Counted from the first letter of the stretch, positions 18,040 through 26,925 are shown. The stretch: 64,000 nucleotides of DNA from Rhodospirillaceae bacterium UBA1479 (GCA_002325375.1 DCRZ01000009.1:158156-222155), one strand, 5' to 3'. The notes: a model not told the origin generated them from the sequence alone. A program made the numbers and translations.

Positions 18040-18089
18040 TTGATTAATAATGTAAAAATAACCAATTATCAAAATACGGAATAATTTCC
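18040..18089 (+). promoter_or_regulatory. Candidate gcl promoter with IclR-type operator
   Basis: In an unusually AT-rich stretch, TTGATT (18040-18045) and AATTAT (18064-18069) are spaced 18 bases apart, a plausible sigma-70 promoter. The near-palindrome GGAATAATTTCC at 18078-18089 would overlap the start of transcription, and GGAA/TTCC palindromes are typical IclR-family sites. A related TTTTTCCAAAAA lies upstream near 18011. Assignment is by inspection only. Confidence 0.4.
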
Positions 18090-18157
18090 AAAATGGTTGC
18101 CGAGCGTCCGCCTGACTGTCACCCTTAACGTCGGTTCTTGATAGGGAGGTGACGGCC

Positions 18158-19975
18158 ATGGCACGCATGACGGCAGCGGAAGCAGCGGTCCGGGTTCTTG
18201 AGAAAGAGGGCGTTCACGCCGCTTTCGGCGTCCCCGGGGCGGCCATCAATCCGTTCTACGCGGCGATGAAAAAGCGTGGTTCCATCGACCACGTGCTGGC
18301 CCGCCACGTCGAAGGGGCAAGCCATATGGCCGAGGGCTATACCCGCGCCAAGGCCGGCAACATCGGGGTCTGCATCGGCACCTCGGGCCCGGCGGGCACG
18401 GACATGATCACCGGCCTGTATTCCGCCCAGGCGGACAGCATCCCGATCCTCTGCATCACCGGGCAGGCCCCCCGCGACAAGCTGTACAAGGAAGATTTCC
18501 AGGCGGTCGACATCGAATCCATCGCCAAGCCGGTGACCAAATGGGCGGTCACCGTGCGCGAACCGGCCCTGGTGCCCCGCGTGTTCCAGAAGGCGTTCCA
18601 TCTGATGCGCTCGTCCCGGCCGGGGCCGGTGCTGATCGACATGCCGATTGACGTGCAACTGGCGGAAATCGAATTCGACGCCGACATGTACGAGCCGCTC
18701 CCGGCGTTCAAGCCCAAGGCCTCGCGCCGCCAGATCGACCGCGCCATGGCCATGCTGGCCGGTGCCGAACGGCCGATGATCGTCGCCGGCGGCGGCATCA
18801 TCAACGCCGACGCCCAGGACCTTCTGGTCGAATTCGCGGAACGGACCGGCATCCCCGTGATCCCGACCCTGATGGGTTGGGGGGCGATCGCCGATGACCA
18901 TCCCTTGATGGCCGGCATGGTCGGGCTGCAGACCGCGCATCGCTACGGCAACAAGTCGTTCCTGCGGTCCGACTTCGTGCTCGGCATCGGCAATCGCTGG
19001 GCCAATCGGCATACGGGATCCGTCGATGTCTACACCCGTGGCCGCACCTTCGTGCATGTGGATATCGAACCGACCCAGATCGGCCGTGTGTTCGAACCCG
19101 ACTACGGCATCGTGTCCGACGCCGGGGCGGCGCTGGGGCTGTTCGTGCAGGCGGCGCGCGAGATGGCGGAAGACGGCCGTCTGCCGGACTGGTCCGGCTG
19201 GGCCGGCGAATGCGCCCACCGCAAGGAAGTGATGCAGCGCCGGTCCCATTTCGACGCCGTGCCGTTGAAGCCACAGCGCGTTTATCAGGAGATGACCGAG
19301 GCCTTCGGCCGCGACGTCTGCTACGTCACCACCATCGGCCTGAGCCAGATCGCCGCCGCGCAGTTCCTCAACGTCTATGGGGCCCGCAACTGGATCAACT
19401 GCGGCCAAGCCGGGCCCTTGGGCTGGACCCTGCCGGCCGCGTTGGGGGCCCGCAAGGCCTGCCCGGACAAGGAAATCGTCGCCGTGTCCGGCGACTATGA
19501 CTTCCAGTTCCTGATCGAGGAATTGGCGGTCGGCGCCCAGTTCAATCTGCCCTACATCCATGTGGTGCTGAACAATTCCTACCTGGGATTGATCCGCCAG
19601 GCCCAGCGTGGGTTCGACATGGACTACAACGTCCAATTGTCGTTCGAAAACGTCAACGCGCCGGACCTGGGCGATTACGGTGTCGACCATGTCGCCGTGG
19701 CCGAGGGCCTGGGTTGCAAGGCGATCCGTGTGCGCAGCCCCAACGAGTTCAAGGAAGCCTTCGCCCAGGCGCAGGCCCTGATGAAGGAACATCAGGTGCC
19801 CGTGGTTCTGGAATTCATCCTGGAGCGCGTGACCAACGTCGCCATGGGCATGGAGATCGACGCCGTCAACGAGTTCGAGGAAATCCTTTGCCTGGATCCA
19901 TCTCTGGATCCGGACGGCCTGCCTGATCCCAAGTCGGGCAAGGAAAAGAAGCGGGACATGATTCCCGCCGAATGA
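18158..19975 (+). CDS. gcl: Glyoxylate carboligase
   Basis: A ThDP-dependent enzyme that condenses two glyoxylates to tartronate semialdehyde with loss of CO2. The decisive mark is Val51 (ARHVEGASHMAEGYTR): nearly all ThDP enzymes have a catalytic Glu here, whereas glyoxylate carboligase has Val. With the ATG at 18158 the Val falls exactly at residue 51, and AGGGAGG is correctly spaced, so this start is preferred over the GTG at 18149. The ThDP-binding motif GDYDFQFLIEE and NNSYLGLIRQAQ are present. Length (605 residues) is normal. It heads the gcl-hyi-glxR-glcDEF cluster. Confidence 0.97.
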   Translation: MARMTAAEAAVRVLEKEGVHAAFGVPGAAINPFYAAMKKRGSIDHVLARHVEGASHMAEGYTRAKAGNIGVCIGTSGPAGTDMITGLYSAQADSIPILCITGQAPRDKLYKEDFQAVDIESIAKPVTKWAVTVREPALVPRVFQKAFHLMRSSRPGPVLIDMPIDVQLAEIEFDADMYEPLPAFKPKASRRQIDRAMAMLAGAERPMIVAGGGIINADAQDLLVEFAERTGIPVIPTLMGWGAIADDHPLMAGMVGLQTAHRYGNKSFLRSDFVLGIGNRWANRHTGSVDVYTRGRTFVHVDIEPTQIGRVFEPDYGIVSDAGAALGLFVQAAREMAEDGRLPDWSGWAGECAHRKEVMQRRSHFDAVPLKPQRVYQEMTEAFGRDVCYVTTIGLSQIAAAQFLNVYGARNWINCGQAGPLGWTLPAALGARKACPDKEIVAVSGDYDFQFLIEELAVGAQFNLPYIHVVLNNSYLGLIRQAQRGFDMDYNVQLSFENVNAPDLGDYGVDHVAVAEGLGCKAIRVRSPNEFKEAFAQAQALMKEHQVPVVLEFILERVTNVAMGMEIDAVNEFEEILCLDPSLDPDGLPDPKSGKEKKRDMIPAE

Positions 19976-19989
19976 GGTCCCTGCGAGGA

Positions 19990-20038
19990 GGGCGGGAGGC
20001 GCCTTCGACCGGAACCCACTTCCGGTTGCCTCCCGCCC
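19990..20038 (+). other. Large intercistronic hairpin between gcl and hyi
   Basis: GGGCGGGAGGC (19990-20000) is perfectly complementary to GCCTCCCGCCC (20028-20038), and an inner CCGGAA/TTCCGG stem with a 5-base loop lies at 20009-20025. There is no T-tract, so it looks like an RNA stability or processing element, or an attenuating hairpin, not a simple terminator. Confidence 0.65.
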
Positions 20039-20092
20039 GACCTCGCCGCTACCCTCGCCGCCAATAATCACACCACCGCAGGAGACACCCCC

Positions 20093-20887
20093 ATGCCCCG
20101 TTTCAACGCCAACATCACCATGCTGTTCCAGGAAGTCGATTTCATGGACCGCTTTCAGGCGGCCGCCAAGGCCGGGTTCAAGGGTGTGGAATACCTGTTT
20201 CCCTACGACTACAAGGCGGCCGATCTGGTCGACGCGCTGAAATCCAACGGCCTGACCCAGGTGCTGCACAACCTGCCGGCCGGCGACTGGGCCAAGGGTG
20301 AACGGGGCTTGGCCAGTCTGCCCGACCGGAAAAGCGAATTTCAGGACAGCGTCGGTCTGGCTATTGAATACGCAACGGCCCTGGGCTGTCCCCAGGTCAA
20401 TTGCCTGGCCGGCATTCCCAGCGACGGTGTGGCCCCGGAACAGGCGTTCGAGACCTTTGTCGAGAATTTGGAATTCGCGGCCCCCCGGTTCGACGACGCG
20501 GGCATCAAGCTTCTGGTCGAGGCCATCAACACCCGCGACATTCCGGGCTTCTTCCTCAACACCTCGGCCCAGACGGAACGGGTGCTGGCGGCCGTCGGCC
20601 ACGACAACCTGTATTTCCAATACGACGCCTATCACATGCAGATCATGGAGGGTGATTTGTGCCGCACGGTCGAACGCCTGCTTGAGCGCATTCCCCATAT
20701 CCAGATCGCCGACAATCCCGGCCGCCACGAGCCGGGCACCGGCGAAATCAACTATCCGCACTTTTTCGCCCACCTGGATGCCATCGGTTACAAAGGCTGG
20801 GTCGGCTGCGAATACATCCCCGCGACCACGACGGTCGAAGGCCTGGGTTGGCTGCGCGCCGCCGAGGCGTCGAGCAAGGCCGCCTGA
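20093..20887 (+). CDS. hyi: Hydroxypyruvate isomerase
   Basis: A 264-residue TIM-barrel isomerase interconverting hydroxypyruvate and tartronate semialdehyde. The two catalytic Glu residues known for this family are at exactly the expected places: Glu143 in LLVEAINTRDIPG and Glu240 in VGCEYIPA. Metal-site neighbours are FQYDAYHMQIMEGD and IADNPGRHEPGTGEINY. Starts like other members with MPRFNANITMLFQEVDF. It is the second gene of the glyoxylate cluster. Confidence 0.96.
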   Translation: MPRFNANITMLFQEVDFMDRFQAAAKAGFKGVEYLFPYDYKAADLVDALKSNGLTQVLHNLPAGDWAKGERGLASLPDRKSEFQDSVGLAIEYATALGCPQVNCLAGIPSDGVAPEQAFETFVENLEFAAPRFDDAGIKLLVEAINTRDIPGFFLNTSAQTERVLAAVGHDNLYFQYDAYHMQIMEGDLCRTVERLLERIPHIQIADNPGRHEPGTGEINYPHFFAHLDAIGYKGWVGCEYIPATTTVEGLGWLRAAEASSKAA

Positions 20888-21019
20888 TTCCAGCAGCGGT
20901 CTTTTCCCGGCTGGCGGAAAAATCCCGGTTGCCCCATTGGTTTTTGCCGCAATCGCGGTAAAACGTCTGCAACCATTCAGCTTACGTAAAATCAATCCAC
21001 CCAGGAGGGGACATCAACC

Positions 21020-21904
21020 ATGGCTACCATCGGATTCATCGGTCTCGGCATCATGGGCGCACCCATGGCCGCGCATTTGCAGAAGGCCGGACATAAGATC
21101 GTCGCGCTCAAGCGCAAGAAGCCCCTGCCGAAGGATCTTGCCAAGGGCGGCGCCGTGTTCGCCGCGACGCCCAAGGACGTGGCCGCCAAGTCCGAGGTCA
21201 TCATCACCATGGTGCCCGACACGCCCCAGGTCGAAGAAGTCCTGTTCGGCGCGAACGGTGTGGCGTCGGCCAATCTGAAGGGCAAGCTGGTCATCGACAT
21301 GTCCTCCATCGCCCCCTTGGCGACCAAGGAATTCGCCAAGAAGATCAAGAAGGCGGGGGCCGGCTGGGTCGACGCGCCGGTGTCCGGCGGCGAAGTGGGG
21401 GCCAAGAACGCGGCCCTGACCATCATGTGCGGCGGCACCAAGAAGGATTTCGACCGCGCCCTGCCGCTGTTCGAACTGATGGGCAAGAACATCACCCTGG
21501 TCGGCGGCGCTGGCGACGGGCAGACCTGCAAGGTCGCCAACCAGATCATCGTGGCGCTGAACATCGAAGCCGTGTCCGAGGCCCTGTTGTTCGCGTCCAA
21601 GGCCGGGGCCGATCCCGCCAAGGTCCGTGAAGCCCTGATGGGCGGTTTCGCCAATTCGAAGATTCTCGAAGTCCATGCGGAGCGCATGATCAAGCGCACC
21701 TTCAAGCCGGGCTTCCGCATCGAGCTGCATCAGAAGGACCTGAACCTAGCCCTGTCCGGCGCCAAGGACATGGGCATCTCCCTGCCCAACACGGCGACGG
21801 CGCAGGAACTGTTCAATTCCTGCAAGGCCCACGGCGGCGCCGGCTGGGACCATTCGGCGATGGTGCGGGCGCTTGAGATCATGGCCAAGCACGAGGTCAA
21901 GTAA
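21020..21904 (+). CDS. glxR: Tartronate semialdehyde reductase (2-hydroxy-3-oxopropionate reductase)
   Basis: A 294-residue beta-hydroxyacid dehydrogenase that reduces tartronate semialdehyde to D-glycerate with NAD(P)H. Rossmann motif GFIGLGIMGAPMAAHL at residues 5-20, substrate-binding DAPVSGGEVGA at 118-128, and catalytic Lys171 in GQTCKVANQIIVA. An AGGAGGGG ribosome site precedes the ATG. Family alone cannot separate tartronate semialdehyde reductase from 3-hydroxyisobutyrate dehydrogenase, but placement after gcl and hyi makes this assignment strong. Confidence 0.94.
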   Translation: MATIGFIGLGIMGAPMAAHLQKAGHKIVALKRKKPLPKDLAKGGAVFAATPKDVAAKSEVIITMVPDTPQVEEVLFGANGVASANLKGKLVIDMSSIAPLATKEFAKKIKKAGAGWVDAPVSGGEVGAKNAALTIMCGGTKKDFDRALPLFELMGKNITLVGGAGDGQTCKVANQIIVALNIEAVSEALLFASKAGADPAKVREALMGGFANSKILEVHAERMIKRTFKPGFRIELHQKDLNLALSGAKDMGISLPNTATAQELFNSCKAHGGAGWDHSAMVRALEIMAKHEVK

Positions 21905-21914
21905 TCCCGCTCCG

Positions 21915-21984
21915 CCGCCCCTGTTGCCGGGGCGGGCAAAAGACTTACAATGCGGAAAACCGGCGCCCTGAACGGGCCGCCGGT
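21915..21984 (+). other. Two hairpins between glxR and glcD
   Basis: CCGCCCC/GGGGCGG (21915-21935, 7-base loop) is followed by ACCGGCGCCC/GGGCCGCCGGT (21959-21984, one bulged base, TGAAC loop). The second ends 18 bases before the glcD ATG. Neither is followed by a T-tract. Confidence 0.55.
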
Positions 21985-22001
21985 CATTGGAGCGTCCAAC
22001 C

Positions 22002-23489
22002 ATGCTAATGCCGAAGCCGGATCAAGGCGTCATCGATCGGCGGGCCGAGATCATCGCCGCCATGCGCGCCATCGTGCCTGGGGAGGGCGTGATCGCCGAC
22101 GACGCCATGCTCAGGGCTTTCGAATGCGACGGCCTGATGGCTTATCGGCAACTGCCGCTGATCGTCGTGCTGCCGGAAACCACGGCCCAGGTCTCGGAAA
22201 TCCTTGCATACTGCCATGACAACGGCGTGAAGATCGTGCCGCGCGGGGCGGGCACGGGCCTGTCCGGCGGCGCCCTGCCGCTGGCCGACGCCATCACCTT
22301 GGGATTGTCCAAGTTCAACCAAGTCCTGGACATCGACTATGCCAACCGCTGCGCCGTGGTGCAGCCGGGGGTGACCAACCTGGGCGTCACCAAGGCGGTT
22401 GAAGGCGACGGCTTCTATTACGCGCCCGATCCGTCGTCGCAGATCGCGTGTTCCATCGGCGGCAACATCGCCGAGAATTCCGGCGGCGTGCATTGCCTGA
22501 AATACGGCCTGACGACCAACAACGTGTTGGGCGTGGAAATGGTGCTGATGGACGGCACGGTGCTGCGCCTGGGCGGCAAGCATCTGGACCCGGGCGGATA
22601 CGATCTGCTCGGCGTGCTCACGGGTTCCGAAGGGCTGCTCGGCGTTATCACCGAGGTCACCGTGCGGATCCTGAAAAAGCCCGAGACGGCGCGGGCCGTG
22701 CTGCTCGGCTTCAACTCGTCGGAAGAAGGCGGCGATTGCGTCGCCGCCATCATCAACGCCGGGATCATCCCGGGCGGGATCGAGATGATGGACAAGCCGG
22801 CCATCCATGCGACGGAGGAATTCGTCCACGCGGGCTATCCCATGGATGTGGAAGCCCTTTTGATCGTCGAACTGGACGGCCCCAAGGTCGAGGTCGATTA
22901 CCTGATCGAGCGGGTGAGCGAAATCGCCAAAGGCGAAGGCGCCATCTATTCCCGCATCAGCGAGAGCGAGGAAGAACGCGCCGCCTTCTGGTCCGGGCGT
23001 AAGAACGCCTTTCCGGCGGTCGGGCGTATCTCGCCGGATTATCTGTGCATGGACGGCACCATTCCCCGGAAAAAGCTCGGCCTGGTCCTGCAACGCATGA
23101 CGGAAATGTCCGACAAATACGGCCTACGCGTCGCCAACGTGTTCCATGCCGGTGACGGCAACCTCCATCCCCTCATCATGTTCGACGCCAACCAGCCGGG
23201 CGAACTGGACCGGGCCGAGGAATTCGGCGCGGATATCCTGAAACTCTGTGTCGAGGTCGGCGGCGTGCTGTCCGGCGAGCACGGCATCGGCGTGGAAAAG
23301 CGCGACCTGATGGGCGAGATGTTCACGGAAGACGACCTGAAGCAGCAGCAGCGGGTCAAATGCGCCTTCGACCCGGACCATCATCTCAACCCGGGCAAGG
23401 TCTACCCGACCCTTCACCGCTGCGCCGAACTGGGCCGCATGCATATCTCGCGCGGCCAGGTGCCGTTCCCCGACATTCCCCGATTCTGA
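22002..23489 (+). CDS. glcD: Glycolate oxidase subunit GlcD
   Basis: The FAD-binding catalytic subunit of the GlcDEF complex, which oxidises glycolate to glyoxylate and passes electrons to the respiratory chain through GlcF. The PCMH-type FAD domain shows KIVPRGAGTGLSGGALPL and IGGNIAENSGGVHCLKYG, and the C-terminal domain shows VFHAGDGNLHPLIMFD and LSGEHGIGVEKRDLM, both hallmarks. The ATG at 22002 follows GGAG with 9-base spacing. Product is 495 residues, normal for GlcD. The upstream glx genes consume its product. Confidence 0.96.
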   Translation: MLMPKPDQGVIDRRAEIIAAMRAIVPGEGVIADDAMLRAFECDGLMAYRQLPLIVVLPETTAQVSEILAYCHDNGVKIVPRGAGTGLSGGALPLADAITLGLSKFNQVLDIDYANRCAVVQPGVTNLGVTKAVEGDGFYYAPDPSSQIACSIGGNIAENSGGVHCLKYGLTTNNVLGVEMVLMDGTVLRLGGKHLDPGGYDLLGVLTGSEGLLGVITEVTVRILKKPETARAVLLGFNSSEEGGDCVAAIINAGIIPGGIEMMDKPAIHATEEFVHAGYPMDVEALLIVELDGPKVEVDYLIERVSEIAKGEGAIYSRISESEEERAAFWSGRKNAFPAVGRISPDYLCMDGTIPRKKLGLVLQRMTEMSDKYGLRVANVFHAGDGNLHPLIMFDANQPGELDRAEEFGADILKLCVEVGGVLSGEHGIGVEKRDLMGEMFTEDDLKQQQRVKCAFDPDHHLNPGKVYPTLHRCAELGRMHISRGQVPFPDIPRF

Positions 23490-23499
23490 TCCACCGACC

Positions 23500-24726
23500 A
23501 TGACCGAAATTCTCAAGCCGGATACTGCCGACCAGGTTCTCGACGCCGTCAAATGGGCGGTTTCTGAGGCCACGCCCCTGGACGTGCGCGGCACCGGTAC
23601 CAAGGCCGGGTTCGGCCGCCCCGTGCAGGCGGGCCGGGTGCTGGACCTGTCGAACCTCGCCGGCATCACCGAGTACGATCCCGGCGAACTGGTGCTGACC
23701 GCTGGGCCCGCGACGCCCATGGCCGAGATCGAACAGGCCCTGGCCGAGGCCAACCAGGAACTGGCGTTCGAGCCCATGGACTTAGGCGCCCTTTACGGCA
23801 ACGGTGCCGGCGCCGGCACCTTGGGCGGCGTCATCGCGGCCAACCTGTCCGGCCCCCGGCGCATCAAGGCGGGGGCGGCGCGCGATCATTTCCTGGGCTT
23901 TCAGGCCGTGTCCGGCCGGGGCGAGGTGTTCAAGTCCGGCGGCAAGGTGATGAAGAACGTCACCGGCTTCGATCTCTCGAAACTGATGGCGGGTTCCTTC
24001 GGCACCCTGGCCGTGATGACGCAGGTTTCCGTGAAGGTGCTGCCGCGCCCGGAAAAGACGCGCACGGTTCTGCTCATGGGGGCCGATGATACCCACGCGG
24101 TCGCGGCGCTGTGCGATGCCCTGGGCTCCAGCCATGAGGTCGCCGGCGCGGCTCATCTGCCGGCCTCCGTCGCCCAGCGCTCCGCCGTCGGCTATGTGTC
24201 CGGCGCGGGCACCGCTGTCACCGCCGTGCGCGTCGAAGGGCCGGGACCCAGCGTCGAACACCGCTGCAAGTCCCTGCGCGACCTGTTCGCCCCCTTCGGC
24301 GCGGTCGAGGAACTGCATTCCCATAATTCGGCGGCTTTCTGGCGCGAGATCCGCGACGCGGCCCCCTTCACCGGTGACTGGCAGGACCATCAGGTCTGGC
24401 GCGTCAGCGTGCCCCCCACGGCGGGGCCGATTGTGGGCCAGCATCTGCGCGCGCGCCTGGGCGGCGAGGTCTATTACGACTGGGGCGGGGGACTGATCTG
24501 GTTCGCCCTCGACGCCCGCAGCGACGCCGGTGCGGCGGACATCCGCCGGGTCATCCGGGACTGCGGCGGCCATGCGACCCTGGTCCGCGCCACCGCCGAC
24601 GTGCGCCAGGCGGTCGCGGTGTTCCAGCCGCAACCGGGCCCGCTGGCCGATCTTTCAAAACGGGTGAAGGAAGCCTTCGACCCCGAGGGCATCCTCAACC
24701 CCGGCCGCATGACGGCGGGCGTGTAA
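23500..24726 (+). CDS. glcE: Glycolate oxidase subunit GlcE
   Basis: The smaller FAD-binding subunit of glycolate oxidase, 408 residues. It has the PCMH FAD domain (VRGTGTKAGFG, GAGAGTLGGVIAANLSGPRR, GGKVMKNVTGFDLSKLMAGS) but lacks the full catalytic C-domain of GlcD, as expected. It ends FDPEGILNPGRM. Only ten bases separate it from glcD, and glcF follows within 20 bases, so these three are certainly one operon. Confidence 0.96.
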   Translation: MTEILKPDTADQVLDAVKWAVSEATPLDVRGTGTKAGFGRPVQAGRVLDLSNLAGITEYDPGELVLTAGPATPMAEIEQALAEANQELAFEPMDLGALYGNGAGAGTLGGVIAANLSGPRRIKAGAARDHFLGFQAVSGRGEVFKSGGKVMKNVTGFDLSKLMAGSFGTLAVMTQVSVKVLPRPEKTRTVLLMGADDTHAVAALCDALGSSHEVAGAAHLPASVAQRSAVGYVSGAGTAVTAVRVEGPGPSVEHRCKSLRDLFAPFGAVEELHSHNSAAFWREIRDAAPFTGDWQDHQVWRVSVPPTAGPIVGQHLRARLGGEVYYDWGGGLIWFALDARSDAGAADIRRVIRDCGGHATLVRATADVRQAVAVFQPQPGPLADLSKRVKEAFDPEGILNPGRMTAGV

Positions 24727-24745
24727 GGGCAGGGACGGAACGACG

Positions 24746-26038
24746 ATGCAAACCACCTTCACCCTGGCCCAGATGGCCGACCCGCATATCGCCCAGGCCA
24801 ACGACATCCTGCGCAAATGCGTGCATTGCGGCTTCTGCACGGCGACCTGCCCGACCTATGTCCTGCTGGGCGACGAGTTGGACAGCCCGCGCGGGCGCAT
24901 CTACCTGATCAAGGGATTGCTGGAGGAAGGCGCCAAGCCGACTGAACAGCACGTCACCCATATCGACCGCTGCCTGACCTGTCTTTCCTGCATGACGACC
25001 TGCCCGGCCAGCGTCGACTACATGCACTTGGTCGACGACGCGCGGGCCAAGATCGAACGCGAATACAAGCGCCCCTTCATGGATCGGCTGATCCGGGGCC
25101 TGCTGCCCCTGGTACTGCCCTATCCCGACCGCTTCCGCGTGATGCTGCTGGGCGCCTGGCTGGCGCGGCCGTTGGCGCGGGTGATGCCGGGGCGGCTCGG
25201 CGCCATGCTGGGCTTGGCGCCAAAGCGCATTCACGCGCCGACGGATTTGGACCGGCCCCAGGTGATTAAGGCCGAAGGCGTGATGAAAAAGCGCGTGGCG
25301 CTGATGACGGGCTGCGCCCAGAAGGTTTTGAATCCCGCCATCAACGAAGCCACCGTGCGGCTGTTGACCCGCCACGGCTGCGAGGTCGTGATCGCCGACG
25401 GGCAGGGCTGCTGTGGTGCACTGGTTCATCACATGGGCAAGGAAGATCAAAGCCACGCCCAGGCCAAGGCCAATATCGAGGCCTGGGAACGGGCCGAAGC
25501 GACCCATGGCACGATCGACGCCATCGTCATCAACGCATCCGGCTGCGGCACCACGGTGAAGGATTACGGCTGGATGCTGCGCCGTGACGACACCATGGCC
25601 GCCCGCGCCAAGGCCATGTCGGAAAAAACCAAGGACATCACGGAAGTAATGATGGACCTGGGCCTGAATGCGGCCGCGATTGACGGGGACAAGCCCGTCG
25701 TCGCCTATCATTCGGCCTGTTCCATGCAGCACGGCCAGAAGCTGACCAAACCGCCCAAGGAACTTCTGGCCCAGGCCGGGTTCGAAGTGCGGGAGCCCGC
25801 GGAAAGCCATCTGTGCTGCGGCTCCGCCGGCACCTACAACATGATGCAGCCGGAAATCTCCGGCCGCCTCAAGGACCGCAAGGCCGCCAATATGAAGCGC
25901 ACGGGGGCCCAGGTCATGGCCACCGGCAACATCGGCTGCATGGTTCAGCTTGAGGATGTCGTCGGCATGCCGGTCGTGCATACGGTGGAACTGCTCGACT
26001 GGGCCACCGGCGGGCCGAAGCCCGCCGGACTCAAATAA
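24746..26038 (+). CDS. glcF: Glycolate oxidase iron-sulfur subunit GlcF
   Basis: The electron-transfer subunit, 430 residues. Two 4Fe-4S ferredoxin motifs are visible: Cys25/28/31/35 (KCVHCGFCTATCP) and Cys76/79/82/86 (RCLTCLSCMTTCP). Two CCG domains follow (GCAQKVLNPAIN then GCCGALVHHMGKE; HSACSMQHGQKL then LCCGSAGTYN). It carries electrons from the GlcD/GlcE flavins toward quinone at the inner membrane. The last codons form a GGCGGGC-CGAA-GCCCGCC hairpin, nearly duplicated just after the stop. Confidence 0.96.
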   Translation: MQTTFTLAQMADPHIAQANDILRKCVHCGFCTATCPTYVLLGDELDSPRGRIYLIKGLLEEGAKPTEQHVTHIDRCLTCLSCMTTCPASVDYMHLVDDARAKIEREYKRPFMDRLIRGLLPLVLPYPDRFRVMLLGAWLARPLARVMPGRLGAMLGLAPKRIHAPTDLDRPQVIKAEGVMKKRVALMTGCAQKVLNPAINEATVRLLTRHGCEVVIADGQGCCGALVHHMGKEDQSHAQAKANIEAWERAEATHGTIDAIVINASGCGTTVKDYGWMLRRDDTMAARAKAMSEKTKDITEVMMDLGLNAAAIDGDKPVVAYHSACSMQHGQKLTKPPKELLAQAGFEVREPAESHLCCGSAGTYNMMQPEISGRLKDRKAANMKRTGAQVMATGNIGCMVQLEDVVGMPVVHTVELLDWATGGPKPAGLK

Positions 26039-26062
26039 AAGATATTGGCGGGCCGAAGCCTG
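26009..26062 (+). repeat. Tandem hairpin repeat at the end of glcF
   Basis: GGCGGGC-CGAA-GCCCGCC (26009-26026) spans the last glcF codons, and GGCGGGC-CGAA-GCCTGCC (26047-26064) repeats it with the following bases also similar (GGACTCAAATA versus GGGCTCGACTA). The copies suggest a short duplication of the gene end. The first 16 bases of the second copy also occur at 5561-5576. Confidence 0.55.
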
Positions 26063-26167
26063 CCGGGCTCGACTAGGCGCCGCCGCGCTTGTCGCGATTC
26101 GGCAATATTCCGGTCATCCAATTCGGTCACAATTGAAGGCTTGCGGGTCGGTAAGGCCCCGGCGGCG

Positions 26168-26210
26168 TTGGAGTCGCACATAGTGCGTAAGTTATATCGC
26201 ACCATGTGCG
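26168..26210 (+). promoter_or_regulatory. Candidate promoter with twin CGCAC-N3-GTGCG palindromes
   Basis: Two perfect palindromes, CGCAC-ATA-GTGCG (26175-26187) and CGCAC-CAT-GTGCG (26198-26210), begin 23 bases apart. TTATAT (26192-26197) lies between them as a possible -10 and TTGGAG (26168-26173) as a weak -35. This geometry suits a repressor with two operator sites upstream of the secreted-protein gene at 26286. Confidence 0.4.
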
Positions 26211-26285
26211 GGTTTTGTGGTATGCTCGCCGCATCGCCGCCGCGAAACGCGTCGCGGGGCCTGCAACGCAGGAAGGAGCCGTCGC

Positions 26286-26867
26286 ATGACATCGATCACG
26301 CGGATCCTCGGGCGGGCGGTGCTTTTCGGAAGCCTCGCCCTGGTCCTCACCCTTCGTCCCGCCGCCGACGCGCGGGCGAATTCCACCCTCGACTGGCTGT
26401 CCGGCGAACCGGTGACGCTCATGGATTTGGGTATCATCCGGCTCAAGCAGGATTTGCTTCAGGTCGGCCAGCGGCTTTTGGAAATCGGCTTCCTGCCCGT
26501 GGCGCCGACCACGGGCGCCTATTTCGACTGGCGGGATAAGAAGATCACCGTGTTCCTGACGGCGCGCGAACGCTTCGCCCAGCCGTCCGAAGGCATGTGC
26601 CTGGAACTGTTTTCGCGGGTCGCCAAGGGCCTGTCATCGCGCAGCCGCGGCCATCAAGGCGATCCGGGCTGGTATCTGGAGGAAATCTTCACCCATGACG
26701 GCTGGGGGAATTTCACCCGTCCGCCGCGGATGCGCGAAGAGCTTTTGAAAACCGTGCAGTTGGAGGTCACCCTGCTGCCGCCCCGGCCCATGGGGCCGGA
26801 GCGCACGCTGCATTGTTCGGGCGGGCTCGACACGGAACCGCATGATATTTCTGTCACCACCTCATGA
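26286..26867 (+). CDS. Hypothetical secreted protein
   Basis: I do not recognise a family. The 193-residue product has a clear Sec signal peptide (ILGRAVLFGSLALVLTLRP then AADARAN) and a periplasmic remainder containing STLDWLSGEPVTLMDLGIIR, DWRDKKITVFLTAR and a Cys near residue 102 and another near the end, which could form a disulfide. AGGAAGGAG precedes the ATG at 26286. It begins a short run of co-directional genes with the TPR protein and a flavoenzyme. Confidence 0.75.
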   Translation: MTSITRILGRAVLFGSLALVLTLRPAADARANSTLDWLSGEPVTLMDLGIIRLKQDLLQVGQRLLEIGFLPVAPTTGAYFDWRDKKITVFLTARERFAQPSEGMCLELFSRVAKGLSSRSRGHQGDPGWYLEEIFTHDGWGNFTRPPRMREELLKTVQLEVTLLPPRPMGPERTLHCSGGLDTEPHDISVTTS

Positions 26868-26925
26868 CGGGGTTGTGAGCGGCGGGCTCTTGGCCTGATG
26901 CCCACGAAGGCGTAATCTTTTCGTC

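Noticed and set aside
18125..20995. 956-residue open frame on the minus strand
   Set aside because: It is antisense to gcl and hyi, whose catalytic residues are all correctly placed. The frame is His/Gly/Arg-rich low-complexity, as expected from a high-GC shadow.
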